Positions 23,461 through 32,384 are shown, counted from the first letter of the stretch. The stretch: 35,315 nucleotides of DNA from Clostridiales bacterium UBA1752 (GCA_002314835.1 DCHM01000022.1:1-35315); one strand, 5' to 3'. Notes: generated by a model not told the origin, from the sequence alone. Numbers and translations: made by a program.

Positions 23461-26400
23461 TTATTCAACCGTGATTGTTACGACTGCCGGTTCACTGAAT
23501 CCGAGGCAATGCGAGTAAGCGTATGTGAATGTGTCGGTGCCGGTAAAGCCTGCATCGGGATAGTAAACAAAGCTGCCGTCCGTACCGATTATCACACTGC
23601 CGTGCTCAGTGCCAATCGTGAGCTTATATGTGGCTATTTGGTCTCCTGCGATAGCTACCGAACCCTCACATACCGTATCTTTAGTTGCCGTGAGCGTTAT
23701 ATCATCCGGCTTTTCGGGTGAGCCTTGCAGGGTGTTTTTGATAAACTGATACGTATAGTCGTAAACGAGCCTTGCCTTTGTGTCCTTAGAGTAGCAAGCG
23801 TTCTTAAAGATAAAGAAGCCTTGATAATACATGTGTATCGACTTTGTCATATATTCGTCCGTGATGCCGTGATACAGATAGTCCATGTATTTTTCAAAGA
23901 ATATACCGCCGTCGAGAGCAGAGTCCTGCAGTTCTATTTCGATGCACATATTAAACTTTTTTATCATATCGACAGCCGTGTCAAGGCGACTTTCAAGCAC
24001 CGAAGCGTCAAACGCGTAGTTAGGTTGCATGCAAGCGGTGTCAAAGCCAAAGCTCTCCCATCTCGAGTAACCCGATGCTTGGAAATAAGGTATCCAAAAG
24101 AAATCGTAGTCGCGCTCGTGTACGTAATCCGCAACGTCATTGAGCAGATTCAAGAGTTCGCTGTCGGACGAAGTGTTGATTGATTCGTTCATCCAATAAT
24201 ATCCGCAGAAATTGAGGTTTTGATAATTGCCTGCGGCAAAACGCTTTTCAAATTCGTCGATGTACCAACGCATAACCTTGACGCGGTCTGCGTATCTTGA
24301 GCAGTTTTCTCTGTTGCCGTCGCCGTCCACGTCACCGAATGCGGTCATAGAGAGCATCGGGTAATAGAGCGTAACGTAAAAGTTGTATTTTTTGTTCGTG
24401 CCCAATGCCTCGTTGACTGTGGCGGCGGTCTTGTTGAGGGCGTCGATGTTGCAGTCGGCGGCAAACAGACGGTCAAGCGACCATTGCCAGTCACTCATCG
24501 TAGTGGCTTGGTGAGGTGCGCCACCGCTCGGGAATGCACCGCTTAATAAAAACAGGAAGCCGTCAAACATCGTATCACGTATGTTGCCGTCCGTGTCGAG
24601 ATATGCCATGTAGGGGAGTATGTCCTCTGCTTTGTTATCCGACTTTTTGCTGTGATAGAGCAGCACTATATCGCTCGAACCGCCGAGCAGGTCGTCGCTT
24701 GCGTCTTTATATTCGCCGATTTTGGTGTTGCAGGTTTTGTAGTCGCTCTTTGCGAGTGCTATCGTGCCGTCTGTCAGTCTTTCGGTGCCATAGACTTCAA
24801 ATTCGTCTGCGGCAGCCCATGTGCCTACGGGGAATGAAAATCTGATAAACCTTGCCGCCAAAGGAGTATCGAGCTTGCACTCGGCGTATTTGATACATCT
24901 GTCGGTGCTTTGGTCAAACGTAAGGGTGCAGATTTCATACCAAGTAATGCCGTCGCGCGATAGCAAGACGTTGACGTACTCGGGCGCGGTTACAGCCCAG
25001 TCTGTGTAGCTCAAAAAGCCTACCTTAAACGACTCTATGCTTGCAAGATATTCGAGGTCAAAGAATATGTCTCTCGATGCGCCGCGGTTAAACTTAAAGA
25101 AAGTGCCGCCGTGAATGTTGGTTCCCTGTCCGTAATTGCCGTCTGTCAGCACGGGAGACGTTACGGGCGTATTGTTTTTGATAGTCTCTTCGTTTACGTC
25201 CGCGGCACTCATTATCTGAGGCGAAAGTCCTTTGATAAGGTTTGTAACCTGCTTTGAACCGTTCGTGCGCTTGATATCCTTAGTAACCGTCGGCAAAACC
25301 ACCTCGGGATACATCGTGGGCGCATTGTCCTCGACACCGTATGCGTATATCGCACATTCTTCGACGTAGAGCGCAGATCCGTCAAACATATCAAAGGTAA
25401 AGTTTACGTATCTGCCGCTGACCGCGCTGCTCAGAGATACGGTGTAATCGTAGTAAAGCTCGGTAACACTGCCCGAGGCATACACTCTGCCTATCTCGGT
25501 AAACGTTTTTTTATCGGCAGAAACCTCGACCTTCATGCACAGCGGCAGATAGTTGCCGACTGCGGGGTTTGAATACAGCGAAGCACTAAATACCGATAAG
25601 TCGGTGCGTTGTTTGCCGAGGTCGATGGTAACGGTTATAGGCTCGTCAGACTGATACGCCATATATGCGCTTGATTCTATATATCTGCTGATTACGCCAT
25701 CGGTCAGCTTGACGGTATTTGCCTCCATACCGGCTATTACGTCTGCCGAAACCTTATAGTTGCATCCTTTAGAGATGAGTCCAAGTAGGGAGGTGTCGCC
25801 TACGGCGTCGCCCTTGACGGCGGCGAGGTTGGACGTGTGCGTGTCGGCGTCTATACCGTTTGATTTATAATAATCGCTTATTGCTTTTTTATAACTTTCG
25901 CTTTTACCCGTATATTCTATATCCGCACAAACCGTAACCTCGTCTAAGAATATCCACGAGGAGGATTTTGATATGGTAAACTTGATGTATCTCGCGGTGA
26001 TGTATTCGGTTGATTCAAACACTGCCGTTTCCCTGTGCTCAAGCTCGGATTGTGCCACTACGTTTGTGTAGCCTGCGAGCTTGTATTCCGAGCCGTCAAC
26101 CGAATAGTTAACTATAAATCTCGAAATCGGGCCAATGCCTGCAGTCGCGGAGTTTAAAAAATCAACTTCAAAATGATATAGCTTTTCCTGCACGCCGCCG
26201 AGGTCGATAACGACCGTCATTACCGAAGCAGAGCCGGGCGCGTAACCTACTAATTTTTCGTCGGTAAACGAAAGCGCCTGATTGCTCGCGTATATGCCGT
26301 CTGTCAACTGGCAATTATATAAATCGGGATAGCTGTCGCCTGCCTTTACGCTCGTTTCATAGCTGCAGCCGGTGCTGACGACGGTGCAATGCTCGGGGTC

Positions 26401-26592
26401 GGTCACCGTCTGCTTGACGTCAAACTCCGATTCCTCGGCTTTGCTGCCTTCGTCCTTAGATTCTTGATTTGATTCCGCTTCAGAGCTCGTTTGCTCGGTG
26501 TAGCTTGTGTCATCACTCGGCAGTGTGGGATTGCAAGCGACGAGCAACGACAGTAGCATTGCTATTATCAGTAATAAAGCTGTTTTTTTCAT
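23461..26592 (-). CDS. DUF4855 lipoprotein with discoidin-like domains
   Basis: A 1043-residue exported lipoprotein. The signal peptide ends in LVAC, giving a lipidated Cys at position 20, followed by a Ser/Glu/Asp-rich linker (21-58). Three galactose-binding or F5/8-type-C-like beta sandwiches follow (about 65-230, 265-440 and 470-615), each with ITARYIKFTIS-like strands. The region of about 635-940 resembles DUF4855, a TIM-barrel-like family (DILPYMAYLDTDG, FCGYYWMNESI). A cadherin- or VCBS-like domain ends the protein (SFVYYPDAGFTGTDTFTY). It is likely a surface glycan-binding protein, possibly a glycoside hydrolase. No transporter gene is adjacent. Confidence 0.85.
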   Translation of the reverse strand: MKKTALLLIIAMLLSLLVACNPTLPSDDTSYTEQTSSEAESNQESKDEGSKAEESEFDVKQTVTDPEHCTVVSTGCSYETSVKAGDSYPDLYNCQLTDGIYASNQALSFTDEKLVGYAPGSASVMTVVIDLGGVQEKLYHFEVDFLNSATAGIGPISRFIVNYSVDGSEYKLAGYTNVVAQSELEHRETAVFESTEYITARYIKFTISKSSSWIFLDEVTVCADIEYTGKSESYKKAISDYYKSNGIDADTHTSNLAAVKGDAVGDTSLLGLISKGCNYKVSADVIAGMEANTVKLTDGVISRYIESSAYMAYQSDEPITVTIDLGKQRTDLSVFSASLYSNPAVGNYLPLCMKVEVSADKKTFTEIGRVYASGSVTELYYDYTVSLSSAVSGRYVNFTFDMFDGSALYVEECAIYAYGVEDNAPTMYPEVVLPTVTKDIKRTNGSKQVTNLIKGLSPQIMSAADVNEETIKNNTPVTSPVLTDGNYGQGTNIHGGTFFKFNRGASRDIFFDLEYLASIESFKVGFLSYTDWAVTAPEYVNVLLSRDGITWYEICTLTFDQSTDRCIKYAECKLDTPLAARFIRFSFPVGTWAAADEFEVYGTERLTDGTIALAKSDYKTCNTKIGEYKDASDDLLGGSSDIVLLYHSKKSDNKAEDILPYMAYLDTDGNIRDTMFDGFLFLLSGAFPSGGAPHQATTMSDWQWSLDRLFAADCNIDALNKTAATVNEALGTNKKYNFYVTLYYPMLSMTAFGDVDGDGNRENCSRYADRVKVMRWYIDEFEKRFAAGNYQNLNFCGYYWMNESINTSSDSELLNLLNDVADYVHERDYDFFWIPYFQASGYSRWESFGFDTACMQPNYAFDASVLESRLDTAVDMIKKFNMCIEIELQDSALDGGIFFEKYMDYLYHGITDEYMTKSIHMYYQGFFIFKNACYSKDTKARLVYDYTYQFIKNTLQGSPEKPDDITLTATKDTVCEGSVAIAGDQIATYKLTIGTEHGSVIIGTDGSFVYYPDAGFTGTDTFTYAYSHCLGFSEPAVVTITVE

Positions 26593-26624
26593 TTCCGTGC
26601 CTTTCTGTTTGTCTGACTTTTGTC

Positions 26625-26653
26625 ATTCTATCATAGTATCAAAAATAAGTCAA
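26625..26653 (-). promoter_or_regulatory. Sigma-A promoter for DUF4855 lipoprotein gene
   Basis: On the minus strand, TTGACT (26648-26653) and TAGAAT (26625-26630) are separated by 17 bases. The -10 box lies about 32 bases before the ATG. Confidence 0.75.
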
Positions 26654-26661
26654 TCGGTATG

Positions 26662-26690
26662 TTGCTTTTGTAAGATGAGGGTGGTATAGT
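26662..26690 (+). promoter_or_regulatory. Sigma-A promoter for radical SAM gene
   Basis: TTGCTT (26662-26667) and TATAGT (26685-26690) are separated by 17 bases, about 23 bases before the ATG. It faces away from the lipoprotein promoter, with eight bases between the two -35 boxes. Confidence 0.75.
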
Positions 26691-26713
26691 ATTTACGTAA
26701 TGGAGGCATTATT

Positions 26714-27613
26714 ATGTATCTCAATATGTTCAGCGACGCCATGAGGGCGAAATTCGGCACTAAAGTATATAAAGTCTCGCTCGACGGCGGTATGACCTGC
26801 CCTAACCGCGACGGCACCAAAGGCACGCGCGGCTGCATCTTTTGCGGCAACCGAGGCGGCGGTGAATTTGCGGTAAAAAATGTGTGCGGCATACGCCGCC
26901 AGTTAGACGATGCGATATCAGTGATAGGCGCAAAAGCCGACGGATGTGGGCTGATAGCGTATTTCCAGTCGTTTACCAATACTTATGCACCCGTCGAACG
27001 CCTCAGAGAACTTTTTTTGCCCGTAATAAATGACGAGAGGGTAGTGGCACTGTCGATAGGCACGAGACCCGATTGCCTGCAGGACGACGTCGTGGAGCTG
27101 CTATCCGAACTTAATAAAATCAAGCCTGTTTGGGTAGAGCTCGGCTTGCAGACTATACACGAGAGCACGGCAAAGTATATCCGCAGGGGATACGACCTTT
27201 GCGTCTATGACGATGGAGTCAAAAGGCTCAAAGAGCGTGGCATCGAGGTTGTCACTCACGTAATTATCGGTCTGCCGTATGAAACCAAGCAAATGATTGT
27301 CGAGACCGCGAGATACGCAGGTGCCGTTTCGGACGGAATCAAGCTGCATTTGCTGCACGTCCTCAAGGACAGCGATTTGTATGACGAATACATGGCAGAC
27401 AGAGTAGAGCCTCTGACTTTTGAAACTTATGCCGATATACTCACTGAGTGCATTAAAAATATCCCCCGAAACGTGGTTTTGCACCGCATAACGGGTGACG
27501 GCGACAAAAAAACGCTCGTGGCCCCTCTGTGGAGCGCAAACAAAAAGCGCGTGCTCAACGACTTGCACGCGCATTTCAAGGCTGTTGATTTAGTTCAGGG
27601 CTGTGAGGTCTGA
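26714..27613 (+). CDS. TIGR01212 (YhcC-like) radical SAM protein
   Basis: A 299-residue radical SAM enzyme. The cluster ligands are C29, C41 and C44 in CPNRDGTKGTRGCIFC, an unusual spacing shared with the YhcC/TIGR01212 family and the related Elp3 group. Other family stretches are YFQSFTNTYAPVERLRELF, ALSIGTRPDCL, WVELGLQT and HVIIGLPYET. The reaction of YhcC proteins is not established. TGGAGG lies before the ATG. The 3' end overlaps the convergent neighbour by 24 bases. Confidence 0.94.
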   Translation: MYLNMFSDAMRAKFGTKVYKVSLDGGMTCPNRDGTKGTRGCIFCGNRGGGEFAVKNVCGIRRQLDDAISVIGAKADGCGLIAYFQSFTNTYAPVERLRELFLPVINDERVVALSIGTRPDCLQDDVVELLSELNKIKPVWVELGLQTIHESTAKYIRRGYDLCVYDDGVKRLKERGIEVVTHVIIGLPYETKQMIVETARYAGAVSDGIKLHLLHVLKDSDLYDEYMADRVEPLTFETYADILTECIKNIPRNVVLHRITGDGDKKTLVAPLWSANKKRVLNDLHAHFKAVDLVQGCEV

Positions 27614-28951
27614 TACTTCGGTTATTTCATCGTAATAGTCTTTTAGGTACTCGATGGCTTTATTTTGCATTTTTATATTGCCGTAGCCGTCGAGCCTGAC
27701 CTTATATCCGTCTTTGAAGGTTATCAAGTAACCTTCTTTTTCTATGTATTCTCCGTAGGCGTTAGTCATACCTGCATAGTGATAAACGCCGGTGATGTTT
27801 TTGTAGTCGTACTTTACCGTGTCGTCCCAAGGCATTTGCAGTGCATTGGCAGGCTCGGTGACGTACGTGGGGTAGAATCTCAGCGCAGTACACGACAACA
27901 TCATGGCAAAGACCGTTTCGAGCGCCATAACTATGGTAAATACTATGCGGCATAACGTGCGTAGCTTGTCCGATATGGTAATATCGGTAAACTCAATAAG
28001 CTTTAGGTTTGCTCTCGGACGTATAAAAGCAGTTGCTCTGTCGTAAAAAAACACCGCGGCGAGCGCACTCGGAATGAGTGCAAAGGCAGGTATCCCGATA
28101 AGCGTGGGCAACTCGAGCGAAATAACGGCGCCAAAAGACAAAAATCGGCAGAGCAGTGCATATATTCCGCAAAAGAATATCGACATAAACGGCAAAACCG
28201 TAAAGAATGCGAGCGGTATCCTGCCAAAGAGGGCTTTTTGATAATACTTACGGGCAAAGCAGTCGTCGCTTATCGGCACAAATTCAGGCGGCATATCGGC
28301 AATGGCGTTTGCCAGTGCCGCTTCGTAGTAGGTCGGACGTTTTTTGTTTTTAAATAGCTTTATCGCTTTTTTGCGCTTGCCCTTTAAAAAGCTAAGATAC
28401 GCTTCGTCGGTTGTCATGGTCGGCAAAAAGACGGAGCCTTCGTAAATGTCGCACAGCAATGTAAAATACGCCTGTCTCGTTTGCTCGCTGTCAAAGGTCG
28501 TGTGCTTGGATTTTAGCTTAAATTGCTTTATAAACTCTGCCTCTTGGCGTTTAAAGAGCGACTTGACTGTATTGTCGTCGCTGCATATCGTCTTTAAATC
28601 GGGCAGGCTCCTGTCGATGGCGGACGTTAGTGCGGCAAAACAGTCATCGAGCCTTTGCACCGTCTCGATATAAGGAAATACCGAGCAGACAAAACCGTCG
28701 TTTACTAAGTCGCACATTGGCATATAGCGCTCGCTGTCTATAGACGGATAAACCCTGCAAAACAGCGTGCAGGGACAGCAGAGACTGCCTCCTTTGGTAC
28801 GAAATACTATTTCGAGCCTCAGTGTGCCAAGTCTCATAACGAGACTGACCCCCGACTTTGTTTTTTGCGCTTTTGATTCGCTCGCGCCCAAACTGTCAGA
28901 GTATGTGTTTGCTATCTCAAAAAAGTGTTCACTGAGTGCCGACACCTTCAT
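27590..28951 (-). CDS. Unknown protein with internal membrane segments
   Basis: I do not recognise this 453-residue protein. A soluble N-terminal half (about 1-235) contains CCPCTLFCRVYPS and a basic segment (KGKRKKAIKLFKNKKRP). It is followed by two or three hydrophobic helices (about 240-310), one more at about 340-362, and a C-terminal part with GYLITFKDGYKVRLDGYGNI-like strands. The start MKVSALSEHF is chosen over an ATG 21 bases upstream, because a near-consensus promoter has its -10 box three bases before that ATG and transcription would begin inside it. GGTGA precedes the chosen ATG. It may be a membrane sensor; the function is unknown. Confidence 0.72.
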   Translation of the reverse strand: MKVSALSEHFFEIANTYSDSLGASESKAQKTKSGVSLVMRLGTLRLEIVFRTKGGSLCCPCTLFCRVYPSIDSERYMPMCDLVNDGFVCSVFPYIETVQRLDDCFAALTSAIDRSLPDLKTICSDDNTVKSLFKRQEAEFIKQFKLKSKHTTFDSEQTRQAYFTLLCDIYEGSVFLPTMTTDEAYLSFLKGKRKKAIKLFKNKKRPTYYEAALANAIADMPPEFVPISDDCFARKYYQKALFGRIPLAFFTVLPFMSIFFCGIYALLCRFLSFGAVISLELPTLIGIPAFALIPSALAAVFFYDRATAFIRPRANLKLIEFTDITISDKLRTLCRIVFTIVMALETVFAMMLSCTALRFYPTYVTEPANALQMPWDDTVKYDYKNITGVYHYAGMTNAYGEYIEKEGYLITFKDGYKVRLDGYGNIKMQNKAIEYLKDYYDEITEVSDLTALN

Positions 28952-28974
28952 TTCCTTCACCGCCTTTGCCATTG

Positions 28975-29003
28975 ATTATATGCAAATAACCGCGTAAAGT
29001 CAA
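28975..29003 (-). promoter_or_regulatory. Near-consensus sigma-A promoter for the unknown membrane protein
   Basis: On the minus strand, TTGACT (28998-29003) and TATAAT (28975-28980) are separated by exactly 17 bases. The expected transcription start is near 28968. That lies downstream of the first possible ATG (28972) and upstream of the second (28951), so the promoter decides the start codon. Confidence 0.8.
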
Positions 29004-29052
29004 CAAAAAAAGAAAAATGCAAAAAGTTGTGGCTTTTTTTGTTTAAGTGTGA

Positions 29053-29058
29053 TATAAT
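29053..29058 (+). promoter_or_regulatory. Extended -10 promoter for methyltransferase gene
   Basis: TGATATAAT is a TGn extended -10 box with a perfect TATAAT. There is no strong -35 match at 16-18 bases; TTGTGG lies 20 bases upstream. The box lies 20 bases before the ATG, just ahead of AAGGAGG. Confidence 0.6.
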
Positions 29059-29078
29059 TAGCCTAAGGAGGTATGGAT

Positions 29079-29693
29079 ATGAGTCTTAAAAAGTTAATTA
29101 AAGGCGATTATGCCATGTCTGCTTTGCACACTATCGCCAGCGGTTATCGCGACGTGCGCCGCGGAGGCAGCTTTGCCATGCGTGCCGCAAAGAACGAAAA
29201 GCACCTCGGGGACCTCAATGCTGTCAGCGACTATGCCGTACTTACAAAGATATTCAAAAACATATATGTCACCGATGACGACGTTTTTGTGGACCTCGGT
29301 TGCGGAATGGGCAGGGTGCTCAACTTCCTCGTGACAAAGGGCTACGACTGCCGTATAATCGGTGTCGAAAAAAGCCCTGTTATCGCAGAAGGATGCGCCG
29401 AGATTTTCAGACGCAAGGACAGAGTTTCCATCATTTGCGCGGACGTAACGGTAGCTACGCCGAGCGACGGCACGATTTTCTTTATCTATTCGCCGTTTAG
29501 CGATACAGACATCGAAAAAATCGCCGTAAATATCGAAAAAAACGCATCCGGACCAATTAGGCTGATTTATGCCGACGATACTCACTCGGCGGTGTTACGC
29601 AGCAGGGACGGATGGAAGGCAGATTGCAGCGGCAGTATCAAGCTGAGATACGCTTCGCCTTTGCACTATACCGTATTTACATATTTGCCTTAG
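29079..29693 (+). CDS. Class I SAM-dependent methyltransferase-like protein
   Basis: A 204-residue cytosolic protein with a class I SAM-binding fold: VFVDLGCGMGRVLNFL is motif I, and IIGVEKSP is the acidic strand-2 motif. FFIYSPFSDTDIEKI lies at the usual motif IV position. The substrate is unknown. The second of two nearby ATGs is used because AAGGAGG lies seven bases before it; the first would be one base from the site. It lies 23 bases before a galactofuranosyltransferase-like gene, so it may modify the glycan or its donor. Confidence 0.83.
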   Translation: MSLKKLIKGDYAMSALHTIASGYRDVRRGGSFAMRAAKNEKHLGDLNAVSDYAVLTKIFKNIYVTDDDVFVDLGCGMGRVLNFLVTKGYDCRIIGVEKSPVIAEGCAEIFRRKDRVSIICADVTVATPSDGTIFFIYSPFSDTDIEKIAVNIEKNASGPIRLIYADDTHSAVLRSRDGWKADCSGSIKLRYASPLHYTVFTYLP

Positions 29694-29716
29694 ATTTATA
29701 CTTGGGGAGGAAAGTT

Positions 29717-31270
29717 ATGGATTTATTCGGTCTTAAAATACCTACACAGTTTGACGACAGACTGCCGATGTATCTCAACGTCACAGGCAGCTTTGATAAC
29801 GAAAAATACATACTCAAAAATGGCTCAAAGCTCAGCTTTGATACTTATTTCGGCTGCTTTTCGGTTTCAAAATATCTAAAGTACACTACGCTCACAAAAG
29901 CAAAGCTCGTCTTTGTATATTGCGGCAAAATAGTTTGCGAGATTGTTTCGTCTGCTACCGGCACGGTCAGCGTTAACGAATTTGAGTCTGTAAAGCCTGC
30001 TATGGGCGAGGTAGAGCTTGATTTTGCAAATGCAGGCGAGAATGAAATCTGGTATCCAAAGTTTGTGTCTTTGGACGACAACACCAGATTCCTCGGCGGC
30101 ATTTACAGGGCTGACGCAGAGCCCAAAGACATCAAGGTGGCGTTTATCACCTGCACTTACAAGCGCGAAAGTTTTGTTATAGACACCGCAGAGCGCATGG
30201 CAGCTTTACTCGAGGACAGCGACATCAAAGATTCGTTTGAGTTTTTGATAGTCGATAACGGCAAGTCGCTCGAGGGTAAACTGCCTGTCAACGACAAGAT
30301 ACACCTTTATTACAATAAAAACACAGGTGGCAGCGGCGGATTTACTCGCGGTATGATAGAGGCTTATCATCAGGGCGGCTTTACCCACGTGCTGATGATG
30401 GACGACGACATCAGCTTTGACGAAAACGTCATCATCAAGACCGTCACTACTCTGCAGCTCTTAAAGTCCGAGTACAGCGATATATGCCTCGCAGGCGGTA
30501 TGCTCAAGATAGACGACCCTACCTCGCAGTTTGAGGCAGGCGCAAGACGTATGGGCATCAATATATCAAACAAATCCCTGCGCCTCGACAATATGATTTC
30601 ACTGCTCGCTAACGACAAAGAGGAGCACGCCGATTACGGCGGATGGTGGTACTACTGTATGCCTATCTCCTTCGTCAGCGACCAAAGCCTGCCTATGCCG
30701 TACTTTATCAAGGACGACGACGTAGAGTTTTCGCTACGCAACAAGGCAAAGGTTGTGGTTATGAACGGCGTCGGCGTATGGCATCAGGATTTCAGTGCAA
30801 AGTATGTGCCGTATCTCGACTATTATATGGTTCGCAACGGATTGATTACAAACTCGATATATCATCTTAAAACCTCGACGGGCGGTACGGGCAACCTTAT
30901 ATTCGAGCGCATTTGCCGCTCTATTATCTACAAGATGCCGGATGCCAACAGGTTTTACAGCATGGCACTCAGAGACTTTATAAAAGGCCCTCAGTTCTTT
31001 TATGACACCGACAGCGAGCTCTTAAACACCGAGCTCAGATGTATCGAGTCGCGCCAGCTCCCTGAATTGCCCGAGGATGAGCATGAGCGTACAAAGCTGA
31101 TGCTAAAGGCGGTATTTACAGCCGCTTTTTGGAAGGTTCTCGGTATGTATATCTCCGCATCGGTCAAGTACCTCATTTTCAGAGTGCGCGCCTGCCGCGA
31201 ATATCCTGCCGAATTTAAAAAGATGACGAGCTTGGAAACTTGGCAAAAAATACTCGAGCTCGATAAATAA
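29717..31270 (+). CDS. GlfT2-like galactofuranosyltransferase
   Basis: A 517-residue GT2 enzyme resembling GlfT2, the mycobacterial galactan polymerase. An N-terminal beta-sandwich (about 1-125) precedes the GT-A domain. That domain shows VAFITCTYKRESF, NKNTGGSGGFTRGM, the metal-binding D229-D230-D231 (MMDDDISF), WW at 310-311, the acidic KDDDVEF (333-335) and W355-H356, all at family positions. The C-terminal helical region is about 370-517. No membrane helix is needed. It likely adds galactofuranose or a similar sugar to a surface glycan. GGGGAGG precedes the ATG. UDP-galactopyranose mutase (glf) is not in the window. Confidence 0.9.
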   Translation: MDLFGLKIPTQFDDRLPMYLNVTGSFDNEKYILKNGSKLSFDTYFGCFSVSKYLKYTTLTKAKLVFVYCGKIVCEIVSSATGTVSVNEFESVKPAMGEVELDFANAGENEIWYPKFVSLDDNTRFLGGIYRADAEPKDIKVAFITCTYKRESFVIDTAERMAALLEDSDIKDSFEFLIVDNGKSLEGKLPVNDKIHLYYNKNTGGSGGFTRGMIEAYHQGGFTHVLMMDDDISFDENVIIKTVTTLQLLKSEYSDICLAGGMLKIDDPTSQFEAGARRMGINISNKSLRLDNMISLLANDKEEHADYGGWWYYCMPISFVSDQSLPMPYFIKDDDVEFSLRNKAKVVVMNGVGVWHQDFSAKYVPYLDYYMVRNGLITNSIYHLKTSTGGTGNLIFERICRSIIYKMPDANRFYSMALRDFIKGPQFFYDTDSELLNTELRCIESRQLPELPEDEHERTKLMLKAVFTAAFWKVLGMYISASVKYLIFRVRACREYPAEFKKMTSLETWQKILELDK

Positions 31271-31275
31271 AACAC

Positions 31276-31305
31276 AAAGTGCTCCGCATTTGCAGAGCAC
31301 TTTTT
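31276..31305. terminator. Bidirectional terminator after GlfT2-like gene
   Basis: AAAGTGCTC (31276-31284) pairs with GAGCACTTT (31295-31303), with extra GCA/TGC pairing in the loop and T or A runs on either side. It separates convergent units. Confidence 0.88.
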
Positions 31306-31307
31306 AG

Positions 31308-31859
31308 TTAATATCTGACCTGTGTTACCTCGGTCGCCGACGGATTATAAAACTTGCATATCTTTAAAAAACGGTTTGTCGCGTCAAACAAAACTACCGC
31401 CTTTTTTGCCCCGGGGTTATTTATCTCGGCAAAATATGCGTCAGGCGTGGTGAGTGAGGACAGCGCATAGACCGTCTCTTTTTTGCTGTATTCCGCCTTT
31501 AGCCTTACGCTTTGTTCGGATGTCAGCGGAGCTATTTTACAGCAATCACGGATGTTAAAGCTTATGCGCTCTTTGCGCTGCTTTGCACCGTATATCGTGG
31601 CAAAGGTTACGCTGCCCGATACCGTCTCGTACTCAAATTCCTTTTGTGTACTGCGCCAGGTAATCAGTATGATAATGTATAAGGTTATCGGTATCAGCGC
31701 CATTACGGGCACGAGTCCGCGCAGGAAGGTGAGTATCAGTAAAGAAAATAGCAAAACGTAAATTATGTAAACCATCACGAGCAATACACGTCTTGCTTTG
31801 AGCCTGCCTTCGACCTTTTGAACTACCGTAAACTCGTATGGTGAATTGATACTATTCAT
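31308..31859 (-). CDS. Small two-helix membrane protein of unknown function
   Basis: A 183-residue protein with two adjacent membrane helices (about 25-46 and 49-68) flanked by basic residues. A soluble C-terminal domain of about 110 residues contains FEYETVSGSVTFATIYGAKQ and ends VVLFDATNRFLKICKFYNPS. It may belong to the clostridial DUF6106 group, which I recall only loosely. Its ATG shares one base with the folA stop (TGATG), so it is translated together with thyA and folA. The function is unknown; nothing in it suggests folate metabolism. Confidence 0.78.
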   Translation of the reverse strand: MNSINSPYEFTVVQKVEGRLKARRVLLVMVYIIYVLLFSLLILTFLRGLVPVMALIPITLYIIILITWRSTQKEFEYETVSGSVTFATIYGAKQRKERISFNIRDCCKIAPLTSEQSVRLKAEYSKKETVYALSSLTTPDAYFAEINNPGAKKAVVLFDATNRFLKICKFYNPSATEVTQVRY

Positions 31860-32374
31860 CAGCCACTGACTTTCTTATAGGTGTAAAATCTAAAGTGCAG
31901 TCCGTCTATGCCGTCGGTCTCGGGGTTTGAAACCATGTCGTCGCTTAAGCCCGCAACCTGCCATTCGCCGCTCGCGTCGAGGTTGGGGAAGTACACGTCC
32001 TTATCAAAGCTTTTGTCAAACTTTGTGACGACACATTCATTGCAATAAGGTAGCATCTGTCTGTAAACGCTCGCTCCTCCGATAACAAAAACGTCGTCGT
32101 TGTTATATTTTGCTGCTTCGATGAGAGCTTCGTCTATCGAGTGGACTACGGTCGCACCCTCTACTGTATATGCAGGGTCTGGATGCAAAACTATGCTCGT
32201 GCGGTTTTTGAGTGCCTTGCCGCCGGGAAAGGTGGCTACGGTGTTTGAGCCGCATATTACAACCTTGCCTGCGGTCAGCGCCTTAAAGTTCATAAGATCG
32301 GCTCTGACACGGGCTAGGAGGTCGCCTTTGTAACCGATGCCCCATTCTTTATCTACTGCTACTATTATTTTCAT
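31859..32374 (-). CDS. folA: Dihydrofolate reductase
   Basis: DHFR reduces dihydrofolate to tetrahydrofolate with NADPH and regenerates the cofactor used by ThyA. The 171-residue protein starts MKIIVAVDKEWGIGYKGDLL, with D26 at the conserved acidic position (RADLMNF). It has KVVICGSNTVATFPGGKALK and DVFVIGGASVYRQMLP for cofactor binding. The usual Pro-Trp before the acidic helix is Leu-Ala here, a divergence seen in several clostridial enzymes. GAGGT lies seven bases before the ATG; an in-frame TTG inside thyA is rejected. It follows thyA by ten bases. Confidence 0.95.
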   Translation of the reverse strand: MKIIVAVDKEWGIGYKGDLLARVRADLMNFKALTAGKVVICGSNTVATFPGGKALKNRTSIVLHPDPAYTVEGATVVHSIDEALIEAAKYNNDDVFVIGGASVYRQMLPYCNECVVTKFDKSFDKDVYFPNLDASGEWQVAGLSDDMVSNPETDGIDGLHFRFYTYKKVSG

Positions 32375-32384
32375 TATGTAAACC

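Noticed and set aside
24516..24845. Open frames on the + strand opposite the DUF4855 lipoprotein
   Set aside because: Arg/Cys-rich translations typical of antisense frames; they lie inside a continuous 1043-codon gene with clear domains.
29073..29075. First ATG of the methyltransferase gene
   Set aside because: Only one base separates it from AAGGAGG; the second ATG has seven-base spacing.
29612..29716. Longer N-terminal reading of the GlfT2-like gene
   Set aside because: It overlaps the end of the methyltransferase gene. The ATG at 29717 has GGGGAGG and starts at the expected domain edge.
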